Shown here: piece after piece, positions 13,266 through 25,700 of the stretch
How the letters are laid out: the number at the start of each line of letters is the position of its first letter
Position numbering within the stretch: the first letter of the stretch is position 1
Program-made: the position numbers and the translations under genes
Notes under the pieces: generated by a model
The model's input: the letters and a program-made list of their open reading frames with translations, nothing else
Told to the model about the DNA's origin: nothing
Database searches by the model: none
Assembly (NCBI GenBank): GCA_016946835.1
Contig: JACVTC010000090.1
Coordinates: 148,501-212,500, forward strand
Origin: Neocallimastix lanati (nom. inval.)
Lineage: Eukaryota > Neocallimastigomycota > Neocallimastigomycetes > Neocallimastigales > Neocallimastigaceae
Length of the DNA stretch: 64,000 nucleotides
Reading direction: 5' to 3'

Positions 13266-14643
13266 TTAATAAATTAAAATAAAATAAAATAAAAACTAAA
13301 AAATTACTATTTTTTTTTTTAAATCATAAAAATTTTAATTTCCATTCAATTTTAGCTTTTTTTAAAATTTTATATTAAAAAAAAATAAAATATAAAATTG
13401 TATATTTAATAAATAATATATAAAGCAATTCATCATTTTATATAAAATTATTCTTATCCATATATTGAAATATTTGATTATTTTGTACAGTATATTTTAT
13501 ATAATATTAAATCATTTTATTAATGTGATTTTTTAATATAAAACTATTAATATTAATAATATAATTATATAATGTATTTTAAAATATATTTAAATTATAA
13601 ATATAGTTCAATTATTATAATTGCAAAGATAATATTAATATTGAATAACATATATATTAAATTAATAAATATAAAATATAAAATAATAAATAATAAATAA
13701 ATAATAAATAATAAATAATAAATAAAAAACTATAAATAGCATTTAAATTCTTTTGCCCATAAATACTTTTTCTCTTTCTTTTTTTTTTTTTTTTTTTTTT
13801 TTCGAATTATATTATAAATACTTTTTATAGTTTTTTTTTTTTTTTAAATTCTTTTTTTGTTTTTTGTATAATTTTTTTTGTTATTATAATTTTTTCTTTT
13901 TTGTAAATTAGCGTTTTTCCTTTAAAAATTTATTTATTTTTAAATATTTTTTAAAGTATATATATATATTGTTTTAATTTCGTTTTACAATTTTATTATT
14001 TTTAATTATTTCATTTCATTATTAATTATCAATAACTTATAAGAAATTAATTTTACTTATAAATTATATTGATAATAATAATAATAATAATAATATATAC
14101 CAGTGTTGGAAATAACACATAATTATAATTGAAGAAATATTATCCTTTTCAATTATAATTTGTAAAATATAACTTTTCTTTTTATTGATAAAAGAAAGTT
14201 TAATATAAGTAAAATAATATAGAGTGAATAAAATATATATATATATATATATTGTAAATATTTTAAATATATTATTTTTATTCAAAAAAAAAAAAAAATT
14301 ATAATAATAAAGATCTTTCAAGAAAAAACAAGAAAGAAGTGTGTTGTAAAAGCAATCAAACAAACAAACAGACAAACAAACAAACAAAAAAAAAAACTAT
14401 CTGAAGTCCTTCAAAAGTACGAAAATATTATCTGAAAATAATAATAAAAAATAAAACAAATAAAAACAATCCCCAAAAAATATTATAACAAAAGTAAAAC
14501 AAAACATAATCAAAGGTAAATAAAAATCAAACTAAAAGAAATAACTTTAAAATAAAAAAACAAAAACGAAAACTAAAAAAAAAAAAAAAAAATTATTAAA
14601 CTACCTTCTAAAAATTTATTAAAAAATAAATTAAAAGCTCAAA

Positions 14644-14889
14644 ATGATGCAACAATTTTTCCAAAATTCTTTCTTTGATGGTCTTTTCAATGCTACACTT
14701 GAAGCACCAAAAGTAGTACAAAAGACAACAAGTAATGAAAATATTTCAACACCATTTTCATTATTTGGAATGAAAAAACATGATTCAGTAAGAGACATAA
14801 CTGCTGCCTCATTATTAAAAACTGAATCTAAAAATTCAAAAGAAAGACCATATTACCCACATAGTGGTATGGGTCTTTTCTTTGTTTAA
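14644..14889 (+). CDS. Small protein of unknown function
   Basis: An 81-residue open frame with normal protein composition and mixed codons, set in AT-only DNA, so it is probably a real gene. It begins Met-Met and has a hydrophobic/aromatic N-terminus (QQFFQNSFFDGLFNATLE), a central polar region containing TPFSLFGMKKHDSVRDITAASLL, and a C-terminus ending YPHSGMGLFFV. No signal peptide, membrane helix or known domain is evident. The ATG is the first in frame after a long A-rich leader. No splice donor is needed to reach the stop. It may be a short stress- or stage-specific protein, but no function can be assigned. Confidence 0.6.
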   Translation: MMQQFFQNSFFDGLFNATLEAPKVVQKTTSNENISTPFSLFGMKKHDSVRDITAASLLKTESKNSKERPYYPHSGMGLFFV

Positions 14890-15700
14890 AGTTTTTGTTA
14901 TATTTTATAATACAAAATGAAAATTATTTTTGTATTTACACAATTATGTGATTAATTTTTAATTATATTGTTGTAGTATTATTAATATATTATTGTAAAT
15001 ATTGTTATTATGCTTATTCTTTTTATTATTTATTTTGCTTTATCAAAATAATATATATAAAATAAAGAACGAGCATATTTAATTGAATAACAAATATTTT
15101 ACCATTTTTTTATTTCATTAAAATATTATTATTATTAATATTTAATTCTTTTATTAGTTATTTTATTTATTAAAATAATGTATATTAAAAAAAGAACAAA
15201 TATTATTAATATAATAACACATATTATACCATATTTTTTTTTTTTTTATTATATTATTCATATATATATTTATTCTTACAGAAAAAGCTATAAATAATTT
15301 TATTCTTATTCTTATTTTTTTTATTATTTATATATGTATTAAAAAAGATATATATATATATATTAATATAGTAAAAAAGCCATAAATCCAATTTATTTAG
15401 CAAAAAAGCAAATGAAAAAAAAAAAAAAAAGAGAGACGAAAAAAAAAAAAAATTATAAAAGGTGTATAAAATAAAAGTGTTAAAAAGTAAAAAATAAAGA
15501 GAACAAATATAAAAGTAAAAAGCAAAAAACAAAAAACAAAAAACTTTTTAAAGAGTTTATTATAGTTTTATTAAAGTGTATAATACTTGTTTATTTTTAA
15601 TTATAAATTATTAGCTATTAGGAATATAAAATACATTAGTTACCTTTTTTATAATTTATAATATTTATATTTATATTTATATTTATATTTATATTAATAT
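14890..15700. other. AT-rich 3' flank, no gene seen
   Basis: Only homopolymers and simple repeats are visible, for example A runs near 15415-15455. Nothing codes plausibly on either strand. Confidence 0.6.
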
Positions 15701-16480
15701 TTATATTTATTTTATTTTATTCAATCCATATTTTATATTCATATTCTACTATTCATTTTATTTTATTTTATTTAATCTGTACTTTAATATTTGATATTCT
15801 ACTATTTATTTTATTTTATTTTATTTTATTTTATTCAATCTGTACTTTATATTCATATTCTACTATTTATTTTATTTTATTTTATTTTATTTTATTTTAT
15901 TCAATCTGTACTTTATATTCATATTCTACTATTTATTTTATTTTATTTTATTTTATTTTATTCAATCTGTACTTTATATTCATATTCTACTATTTATTTT
16001 ATATTATTTTATTTTATTTTATTTATTTATTTTATTTTATTTTATTTTATTTTATTTTATTTTATTTTATTTTATTTTATTTTATTTTATTTTATTTTAT
16101 TTTATTTTATTTTATTTTATTTTATTTTATTTTATTTTATTTTATTTTATTTTATTTTATTTTATTTTATTTTATTTTATTTTATTTTATTTTATTTTAT
16201 TTTATTTTATTTATTTTATTTTATTTTATTTTATTTTATTTTATTTTATTTTATTTTATTTTATTTTATTTTATTTTATTTTATTTTATTTTATTTTATT
16301 TTATTTTATTTTATTTTATTTTATTTTATTTTATTCAATCTGTACTTTATATTCATATTCTACTATTTATTTTATTTTATTTTATTTTATTTTATTTTAT
16401 TTTATTTTATTCAATCTGTACTTTATATTCATATTCTACTATTTATTTTATTTTATTTTATTTTATTGTATTGTATTATA
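15700..16480. repeat. Satellite locus 2: TTTTA array with ~30-bp core
   Basis: At least seven units, starting near 15720, 15772, 15835, 15901, 15961, 16333 and 16410. Each is a core reading TCAATCTGTACTTTATATTC then ATATTCTACTATTTA, followed by a variable run of TTTTA. Between 16010 and 16332 the pentamer alone has expanded to over 300 bp. The core is the reverse complement of the unit at 27.4-28.3 kb. The open frame across the block (Phe/Tyr/Ile/Leu repeats) is a by-product of the pentamer and is not a gene. Confidence 0.95.
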
Positions 16481-16556
16481 TTGTATTTTTTATTTCTTAT
16501 TTTATATTTTATACTCATTTTTTCAAAAATGAAATGGTTTATATATATATATTTTT

Positions 16557-18236
16557 TTATTCTCTATAAGGTAGAATATTTTTAATATAAATTATTATTC
16601 TTGACCTATCTTCTTGTAGTTTCAGGGTATTCCTAATTATTTCCTTTGTCGTATAAGGGCCTATATAATATGGATCCAATTTATGTTTTTGAAATTGTTT
16701 AATTTTCACCTTATCGCCAATTTTATACTCAGGAAGTTTTTTCATACTTCATTTCACTTCTCTTCTAATCTTCCAATAATTAATTGTACCAAATTTCTTG
16801 TTTGTAGCATCTTTTACTCATTTAGTAAGTTCCAAAATTCTTTTTATTAATAGTTCGTCAATTGAGCGTTTGACAGGTTCCTCCAGAGAATTCGTTAAGG
16901 TAATTTCTTTAGGAAGTAAATCTTCGCTACCATATATTAACTCGAAGCTTGAATAGCCACTTACAGAAAATTTAGAAGTCCTAATTGCCCATAAAGCCAA
17001 TGTTAACAAGGTATCCCAATAATCATTTTTATCACCAAAGTTTCTTAATTGCTTCCCAGTTTTATTATTTCTATTTTCAACTAGACCATTAGATGGAGAA
17101 TAATATCAAACAACATAATGAATATATACTCCATAAAGATCTAAGAATATTTTTGTGAAATTACTGTCCAATTGAATACCATTATCCATCATAATTATAT
17201 GTGGTAGTCCATGTCTACTAAAAACATATACTAAGAAATTAACAGCGTCCTAGGAAATGATTGTTTGAAAAGTTTCTGTTTCTTATCCATAAAGTAAAAT
17301 AATCCTCACAAGTTATGATTATATATATGACTTTTTGATGTAGTTTTAAGAGGCCTAATAACATCCAATCCTTATCTAACAAAAGGAGCTTCTATAGGAA
17401 TTCTAAATTGTTCAACTAAATTAGGAATAGGCTCAGATCTATTTAACTGATATATCTTACAAATGAAAATATACTTTTTTATATAAATGACCATATTTCA
17501 TTTGTAAGAGCCTTTTTTAATGTATTAAAACTAACATTATGCACATCCGTCCATTCAAAAGTGGAAATTTTCTTTAAAATTTTACATAAAGGAGAGGATA
17601 AGGAAGTATAGTTTTCAATAAAATTTCTATAATCGCCAACCATACCAAGAAAAGAACGTAATTCTGTAATATTCGTAGGTCTAATTTGTTAATTGCATAA
17701 ATTTTCTTTTCTAGAGGGAGCAGACCTTTATGGGAAATTTAATGTCTTAAAGCTTCAACTCAGAAGACACAAAAATGGCATTTTTCAATATTCATTTTTT
17801 ACTTGTATTTCCCTGAGAATTCTAAAAATATTAGCCAAATCTATTAAATGCTATTCAATGGATAATAAATAGACAATAATATCATCCAAATATATTTGTT
17901 CACATTTATATATTAAATCGAAAAATATACGATTCATTTCACGTTTGAAAATAGTAGGGGTGTTCTTTAATCCAAATAGTATAACTTTAAAGTAATAATT
18001 TCCAAATTTTGTTGTAAACGAAGTAAATTCCTTGTCTCTTTCATACATAGGTATCTAATGATACCCACTAAATAGATCAAGAGAATTGAAAATAAAAAAG
18101 CTTCTTTTAATGAATCAAATATTTCTTGAATTATAGGGATTGCGTATACGTCTTTTTTTAAAATTTTATTTAACAATCTATACAAAACCTCCACTTACCA
18201 TTTTTCTTAGTTACCTTTAAATAACTTAGAAAATTT
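16557..18236 (-). pseudogene. Ty3/gypsy retrotransposon pol remnant (RT to integrase)
   Basis: Reading the minus strand from 18236 downward gives the Ty3/gypsy order. First comes the reverse-transcriptase start (KKNGKWRFCIDYRLLNK-like, about 18150-18230). Then come the palm segments (KEFTSFTTKFGNYYF at 18005-18048 and YLDDIIVY near 17868-17895, the catalytic Y-x-D-D). The RNase H linker has FEWTDVH near 17560. Integrase core segments lie near 17000-17300, including YSSFELIYGSEDLLPKE at 16905-16955. The integrase C-terminal domain is at 16557-16745 (GDKVKIKQFQKHKLDPYYIGPY ... NILPYRE). Many stops and frameshifts separate the pieces. No Gag, protease or LTR was found; the 5' end breaks off at about 18236 and the 3' end about 80 bp from the satellite array. 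Confidence 0.9.
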
Positions 18237-19196
18237 GTATGCATTTAGGAAAGGAAAAAAATTATATAATAAAATAACTATAATGCTAAAAAAAAAACAT
18301 AAATATTTATATTTTGTTAATAATACAAAAATATTTTTTTATCAGATACCTTAACAATAATCAAATTTCAAGTTCATTGGTAAAAGAAATTAAACAATTC
18401 AATAATCTTATAGCACTATAAGATAAAAATTAATAAATATATATTTTTAAATATATATTTTAAAAAAACTTTATTAGTTATTAAAAAATTTTTTATTGTA
18501 TTTTAAAATAAATAAATAAAAAAAAAAAAAAAAACGCTAAAGTAATCTCATGAGTAAAAATATAAGTGGAGAAATTATTTTATCAGATTCTATGGAAAAT
18601 ATGTAAATATAAAAAAAATTTAAAGAAATCTTTAAATTTTAAAATAATATCATTTTTATAAAAATACTAGTAATAGGAATAATACTACTAGTATTATTAC
18701 TATTATTAATAATAATCATAATAGTGTTAATAAAATAAAAGTAATAATAAAAATTTTATTAATAATAATATTTATAAATATATATTTATTGTATGTTAGT
18801 GAAGTAGGAAATAATCAATTTACAAAATTTACAAAATTTGATTCTAGTAACTCAGCTAAGGGATTATAGCACTTGAATGTGAAAAATTTTTATAATAATG
18901 TTAATACTATTTAATATATATATATATATATATATATACTAATTATTAAAAAAATGTAATATTTTTCTTATTTTCTATTTTTTTTTTTTTTTTTTTAGCT
19001 TTATAGTTATTTTATTATATAATTTTTTTTTCTTTCCTAAATGGAAAAAATTTAATGCATACAAAATTTCTAAGTTTTTTAAAACTTTAAAATTATATGG
19101 GAATTCAAAAAGTTCATTATTTTCCATATGTCTATAAAAAAGCTATATTTATATATTTTATAATAAAAAAAAATTTATTTTTTTGTTCTTTTAATT
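18237..19196. other. AT-rich spacer
   Basis: No coding-like sequence is visible. A small inverted repeat, AATAATAC / GTATTATT, occurs around 18677-18698. TA dinucleotide and T runs lie near 18917-18937 and 18979-18996. Confidence 0.55.
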
Positions 19197-20404
19197 TTAA
19201 GAGTTAATATATAAATCATTTAAAAGATTAATGAAATCATCAAGGTTTTTACTAATGTTTGGAGTATTTAGAGAATCCAATAAAACGTTATAACTAAATA
19301 ATACTTTTCTATTTACTTTTTTAAAAGTAACAACAGATTCTGTATTGAATGTGAACTCCGTATTTTCGTTTTCGTTTAGATTTCTTTCATTACTTTTTCT
19401 TAAAATTTTTCTTTCAATAATGTGTATATAATTTTCAATCATTTTTCTTATAATTTTATTCATAACATCTATTAATTTTTGATAAATTTGATTGGTCAGT
19501 TGAAGATATTTTATTTTGTTAGTTTCATTATTACTTTTTTCATTTAATGCATTTATAATCTTCATAATGGAATTCTTTTTCTTAACTAATTTTTGAATCA
19601 CCTTCTCCTTATTTTCATTTAAGCCATCTTTAGACCTCTTTGTTTTATTATTAAGTATATTTTCTAATGTATTTTCAATTTTCTTTGTGGTTGTTACTAA
19701 AGTTTTTGCGGTTTTCTTTTTTTCATTCAATTCTCTTGATTCAATGAAAATCTTAACTCCTTCATCCATAATAACATCACTATTAGAATCAGAATCATCA
19801 TCTTCACTATTTGCTAGTGTTTCACTTAAATCTAAATCATCATTTTTATGTTTTTTATTTCAATCAGAACCGCTGTTTGTATCACTATCACTATCACTAT
19901 CACTATCGAAAGCATCAGATTCATTTTTATGCTTTTCACTTGAATCAGAACCACCGTCAGTATCATTATCACTATCCGAATTAACAAAATCAGAGTCAAC
20001 CTTATTATTAGTATTGGAAATGCTAATTTCATTGTCATTTTCATTCTCATTTTCAGAATCCGAATCCGAATCCGAACTAGAACCAGAACCAGAACCTGAA
20101 TCTGAATCTGAATCTGAATCTGAATCTGAATCTGAATCTGAATATGAATATGAACCATAATTAGAACCATAATTAGAACCATAATTAGAACCATGATTAG
20201 AATCAGAATCAGAATCTATTTTGTTATTAAATTTAGTGTGAGAATCATCGATTTTAGTGAAACTAAAATCTGAATCACTATTTTGTGATTCATTAAAATC
20301 ACTTATGTCAATTTCTTCCCATTAATCTTGTTTATATTTTTTTTAGTATTATCTTTTTTATTATCAGCTCTTTTCTTATTTGAATTTTTATTAAAATTTT
20401 CCAT
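19197..20404 (-). pseudogene. Ser/Asp-rich coiled-coil protein, frame broken
   Basis: The minus strand encodes about 400 residues. A basic start (MENFNKNSNKKRADNKKDN, from 20404) is followed by an acidic SD-repeat domain (poly Ser-Asp, a GSNY repeat, and two SSEKHKN/NKKHKN modules, about 20300-19800). Then comes a Lys/Asn/Glu-rich helical domain (DEGVKIFIESRELNEKKKT onward, 19769-19197). Two lesions are visible: an apparent 1-base deletion near 20315-20325, where the two frames meet beside a GGG, and an in-frame TGA at 19862-19860 inside the second KKHKN module. Either can be a sequencing error, an intron edge, or true decay. Downstream of the TGA the frame is open for 222 codons from 19862, with a Met at 19769. 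The family is not recognised. The SD tract recalls nucleolar or chromatin-associated proteins, but that is only compositional. Confidence 0.6.
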
Positions 20405-20445
20405 TTTTTTATACCAATTATTATTATAAAGTGTAAGAAAATAAT

Positions 20446-20556
20446 AATAATATAATATAATATAATATAATATAATATAATATAATATAATATAATATAA
20501 TATAATATAATATAATATAATATAATATAATATAATATAATATAATATAATATAAT
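20446..20556. repeat. TATAA pentanucleotide microsatellite
   Basis: About 22 copies of TATAA in a row, directly upstream of the Ser/Asp-rich gene's start (minus strand). Confidence 0.95.
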
Positions 20557-20870
20557 AAAAAATGTTAAATGAATTTTTTTTATATTAATTTTTTTATTAT
20601 TATTTAAAAATAAAAAAAATAAAAAAGAAAAAAGAAAAAGAAAAAAAAAAAGAAAAAGAAAAAAATATGGTGCTTTTAATTTTTATTTTCATTCATAAAA
20701 AAACTATCTAATATTTTTAATTTATTAATTTTTTTTTTTTTTTTTTTTATAATTAATCAATACCCAACAATTTTAATTAATATATTTATTTAAAATGAAA
20801 ATTAATAAAAACTAGATATTTGTTATATATATTTAAAATGATAATATTTTTTTTTCTTAATTCTTGTTAA

Positions 20871-20920
<50 letters not shown>

Positions 20921-22702
20921 CGTTTATATCTATATTATATAATTTTTAATATATATTATAAATAAATATATATTTTAAATATATAAATTAATTTTATTTA
21001 TTCTCTTTATTTTATTTAATCATTTATTATTTATTTATTTATTTATTTTTATTTATTATAACATATATATGTTACTGAGTCACACAGAATGTAGTGCACA
21101 CACAATATTTATATTATTACATGAATGAAACTTTAATAATAAATTAAGATAATTATATAATTTATATAAATTATACAATACTAAATTATTAAATAATGTA
21201 AAATTATGATGATTAAATTGATTAAAATATAAGAATTAAAATTAAAACTATTTAGATATTTAGATTCTTAATTATTAAGTTTATTTACAATAAATTTAAA
21301 ATATGTAAATATTTGGAGATGTCAAATACTATTTTAAAAATAATTACTTTCATGAAATTGCTTTAGTTGAGAAATGAATATAAATTAGAATAAGAAATAA
21401 TATTTAGAAAGATGTTACTAATTGTCTAGGTAAAATTAGATATTAATTATAATAATTAGAAGTTACTAATTGACCTGTAAAATTAGGAATATAAATTTAG
21501 TATGAGTTATTAAAATTTTCATATAGGTTTACTAATTACCTTTAAAAATTAATATTTTAAAAAAATAATAAAATATAATGTTTCAAAAAAAAAATCATTT
21601 TATTTAATCCGATTGATTATTTTTTTTTTTTTTTTTCAAAAATGATTTATTTTGTATAATAAAATGTATAGTCACTCACATAATGGTTATCTATCACCCA
21701 TTAGTGTCCAACAGTTATTTTTGTTGGTGTGATTATATATAGCATACCAGTACATCGTAGTTAATCATAACACCTTGTTACACGTTACACGATTACTAGG
21801 AGCAATTCCCTATATAATGTAAGAATAAAATAATTATTTAATATATTTAATATTATAGTTAATAATATATATGAATATATAATTAATATATGAATAAGAA
21901 CATATTTCAGAAACTATCAATGACACAAAGATATAAATTTAATATTTAATAATTATTAAATATATGAATATGTTGCTTATATTCTTTTTATATTTATCTT
22001 TATATAGTTATGAAATATTTCCTTAAATGAAATTGAGTTAATGTTAAAATAAAAAATAATATATTTACTTATTAATTTTTAATTTTCATTAACAAATCCA
22101 CTCAAAAAATCATTAACAAATCCACTCAAAAAAAAAAATGAAGTTTAAAATTATACATTATAATATATTATCCATATAAATTTATTAAATTTTAGATTTA
22201 TGATACTGATATAAAATGAAAATAAAAACTTTAATTATTAATAAATTATTTTATTAATAATTACATAAAAATAAATTAATTAGTCATTTGATTAATTATC
22301 ATATGATTTATATAATGATCTAAAAATAACGTGATAAAGTATAAATTTATATAATATCATAAATTCTCTAAAATACATAAAATTAATGTAAACATAAAAT
22401 TTATAACATAAATTTTATGTTATGTAAATATGTAAATAATTTATAAATTAATTAAGTTTTATTTTATTTTAATTATTTTATTTTATTATATTTTTATTAT
22501 ATTTTTATAATATTTTTATAATATTTTTATTTTTTATATTTTATAATTATTTTATTATTTATATTATACTTTTTATAATATTTAACTAAATATTTATTTT
22601 GTATTATTTTTAAATAGTTTATAATTAAAGGAAATTATATAAAGAATACATTTTTTTTATGTAAATTCTTTGCAATTCAAATAGTTAAAATTATAATAAT
22701 AA
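20557..22702. other. AT-rich region with short repeat islands, no gene
   Basis: No open coding-like frame. There is a 48-bp T run near 20873-20920. Three imperfect repeats containing TTACTAATT(G) lie near 21413, 21462 and 21528. A less AT-rich patch spans 21670-21815, with a 6-bp hairpin (CCAACA 21708-21713 / TGTTGG 21722-21727) and a GTTACAC direct repeat near 21777-21789. The patch could be the worn end of a mobile element. Confidence 0.5.
22086..22133. repeat. 24-bp tandem direct repeat, two copies
   Basis: Two exact copies at 22086-22109 and 22110-22133, each containing CATTAACAAATCCACTC. Confidence 0.9.
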
Positions 22703-25700
22703 AAATTCGAAAATGTCCTCTATTCTAAACAAGTTAACAAGAATCTTCTGAGTGGAATTAAACTTGCGAAGAATGGATTAAAATGTAACATTAAATCCAG
22801 GAGAGACAAAGTTTTTCTCACTTTAAAAACCACACTTGAAAACAAAAGAACAATTAACATAGGCACATTTAAAGCTAATAAAAACAATACAATTCATATA
22901 CTTACGAAGAATAAATCGAATTTAAAGAATTGTATTGACATCGTTTCACCTGAAGAAACAATGGACATAAATGACCAGTCTAAAATGCTATGGCATAGAA
23001 GACTTGGACATTTTTATCAAGACAATTTAACTAAATATCTAAAACTCCACAATGTCAAAATTAATGAATGCTTAAATTGTAAAATTGCCAAATTAAATAG
23101 GAAACCCCATAATGGAGACACTCCAAAGGCAAAGCATCCACTAGACGTAATCCATTCTGATGTTATCGGCCCTATTTCAAAATCATACTCAGGGAAAAGG
23201 TATGTTCTTACTTTTATTGACGAATATACTCGCAAAAGTTGGATCTTCCTCTTGGAAAACAAATCAGAAGTTCCAAGAACAATTATAAATTTCTTTACTT
23301 ACTTAAATAATCAATTCTATTATAATATTAAAACTTTTCGTTCGGATCAAGGTACTGAATATAACAATAAAAAGGTACTAAACTACTGCAAGGAACACGG
23401 TATAATAAAAACATTTTCACCACCATACAATCCTCAAAACAACGGGATTGCTGAACGATTCAACTACACCATTGTAAGTTGTGCAAAAACTTTAATTCAG
23501 TGGAGCAAAATGTCTAGTGAGTTTTGGGATTACGCTATCAAATATGCAAATTTACTTTATAACATAACTCCACATAAAGGAATTGGAAATAAAATTCCAA
23601 ATGAAATTTATTATAACAAAAAGATCAGTCTTAAATATATTAAAGTCTTTGGTTGTGATGCCTACTATAAAGATTTTTCACAAGGAAAAATGAAATTTGA
23701 TAGCAACAGTAAAAAGGGCGTATTTTTAGGAATAAGCATTGAATCCAATTGCTATATAATTATGGATTCAAAGGACTACAGTATTCACTTAGTAAGAGAA
23801 GCAGTATTTGATGAAGAAACTCCATCAAATTTATCAACCAAGATACTCAACAATAAATTACCAACCAACATTTTCAATAACGACAATTATATTTACGAAT
23901 TACCAATTATCAACTCTAACGAAAATGAAAATACATACGATGATTCTGGAAAATTGATATATAATGAAGAATCTAATGAAGAATCTAATGAAGAATCTAA
24001 TGAGGAATCTAATGAAGAAAATACAGAATCCAAAGAAAATAATTCTTCATCAAGAAAAGGTGAGGAATCAGAAATTGATTCACCTGTTTCATCTATTAAA
24101 AACAATAATATTAATAAAATTATAAATACTCCTATTACTAACAACAAGAAAGATGAGAATAATAACTCTGCTAAAGGTAAGGAACCTGAAGACAATTATC
24201 TAAATGATGAAAAAATTGAATCCATTGATGATCTATCTTCAGATTTCCAATCTATTAGTGTTTCAAATGATGAATCAAATTTCTCTGGGAACATTTCTTT
24301 AGAAAAGGATAAAATAAAATTTAATCCATCTACTAAAAGAAAGTCATCAACTTGTAATATTTCACCTACCAAAAAGAAGATTAACTTAAACAATGAAATA
24401 TTAAACACTGTTCCCCTTAAACATAAATTGATTCATTCCGAACATCCAGAGAGTAAGAAATTAAGACCATCCATGAATGAATCGCATAAAAGACCTGGAA
24501 ACCCTATTCAATCCAACAGTAACAAAAAGTACAAGATCTCCCTCGACAATGTTGAAACTTCTAAAAGATGTATTACTGAAACACCTCTTTCATATAAACA
24601 AGCCATCACACGTTCAGATAAAATCCGGTGGATAGAAGCTATGAATTCCGAATTACAAAACTTCTATGACAACCGAACCATGATTTTTGTTAAATCTCTT
24701 CCTCCTGATGTTAAACCCATAACTACTAAGTGGGTCTATACTCTCAAAAAGGACGGTAATGGTAATATCTCAAAATACAAGGCTCATCTGGTTGCTCGTG
24801 GTTTCACCCAGAGAAAGGGAATTGATTATAACTTAACATATTCTCCTACCCTTAGTTTAGATAGTCTAAAACTTATAATTGCGCTTGCTTCAAAATTCAA
24901 TTGGGATCTAATGCAGCTTGATATTAAAGCTGCCTATCTTAATGCTCCGTTGGATAAGGATATTTATGTTAATATCCCCCCTGGTGACAAGAATTTTGGT
25001 AAAGGTTATTGGCTTCTTAGAAAAGCTTTATACGGATTAAAACAATCAGGTCGCCAATGGCACATCCACTTCACAAACTTTCTCAAAAATAATGGTTTCA
25101 CTCAATTGACATCTGAACCATGTATTTTTGTTAAAATGGAGGGAGGAAGAGCTGTCTGTATTATTGGAGTTTACGTAGATGACTTATTAATAACAGGAAT
25201 AAAATACTATATAAATAAAATTATTAAAAGAATTAAGAAAAACTTTAAAGTTTTAAAATGCAGTGAAGCGGATTATATTTTAGGAATTAATATTGAAAAG
25301 GAAAATACAAGCTACGTAATTTCTCAAATTCAATTAATAAATGATATATTACAAAAATTCAAAGTTAAAAATATAAGAAAGTCAAAAACGCCTTGTTCAA
25401 GCATCTCAAATTCAGCAAAGAATAATGAACCATTCGATAAAACAACATTTAAAAGTGCAAACGGATCGTTAATCTATCTAGCCAGGTGTACCCGTCCAGA
25501 TATTACTTACGCTGTAGGAAAGATTGCTAGAAATTCTGAGAATCCTACCATAGCTGATTGGAAAATGGTAATAAATATATTAAAATATTTAAATTATACT
25601 AAATACTACAAAATTAAATATAAAGGACAGGGGGAAATTATGGCATATACTGATGCTGACTACGCTGGTGACCCAAAAGATAGGAAATCTACTTCGGGGT

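Larger units (their letters stand above)
9650..14640. other. 5-kb AT desert
   Basis: Almost pure A/T with homopolymers and short microsatellites (AAAT near 10684-10712, T run 10750-10772, AT near 14237-14252). No coding-like segment is visible on either strand apart from the listed repeats. A few less AT-extreme words occur near 12040-12130 but do not form a reading frame. The final 300 bases (CAAACAAACAGACAAAC-type repeats near 14357-14390 and A-rich DNA) probably form the 5' leader of the small gene that follows. Confidence 0.6.

Noticed and set aside
15791-16585. 264-residue open frame of Phe/Tyr/Ile/Leu repeats
   Set aside because: It is produced by the TTTTA satellite, whose pentamer cannot create stops in this frame.
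19687-20194. Open frames with SESESE or IQIQIQ repeats overlapping the Ser/Asp-rich gene
   Set aside because: Shadow frames of the GAATCT-type repeat; the SD frame is the one that continues into non-repetitive protein.
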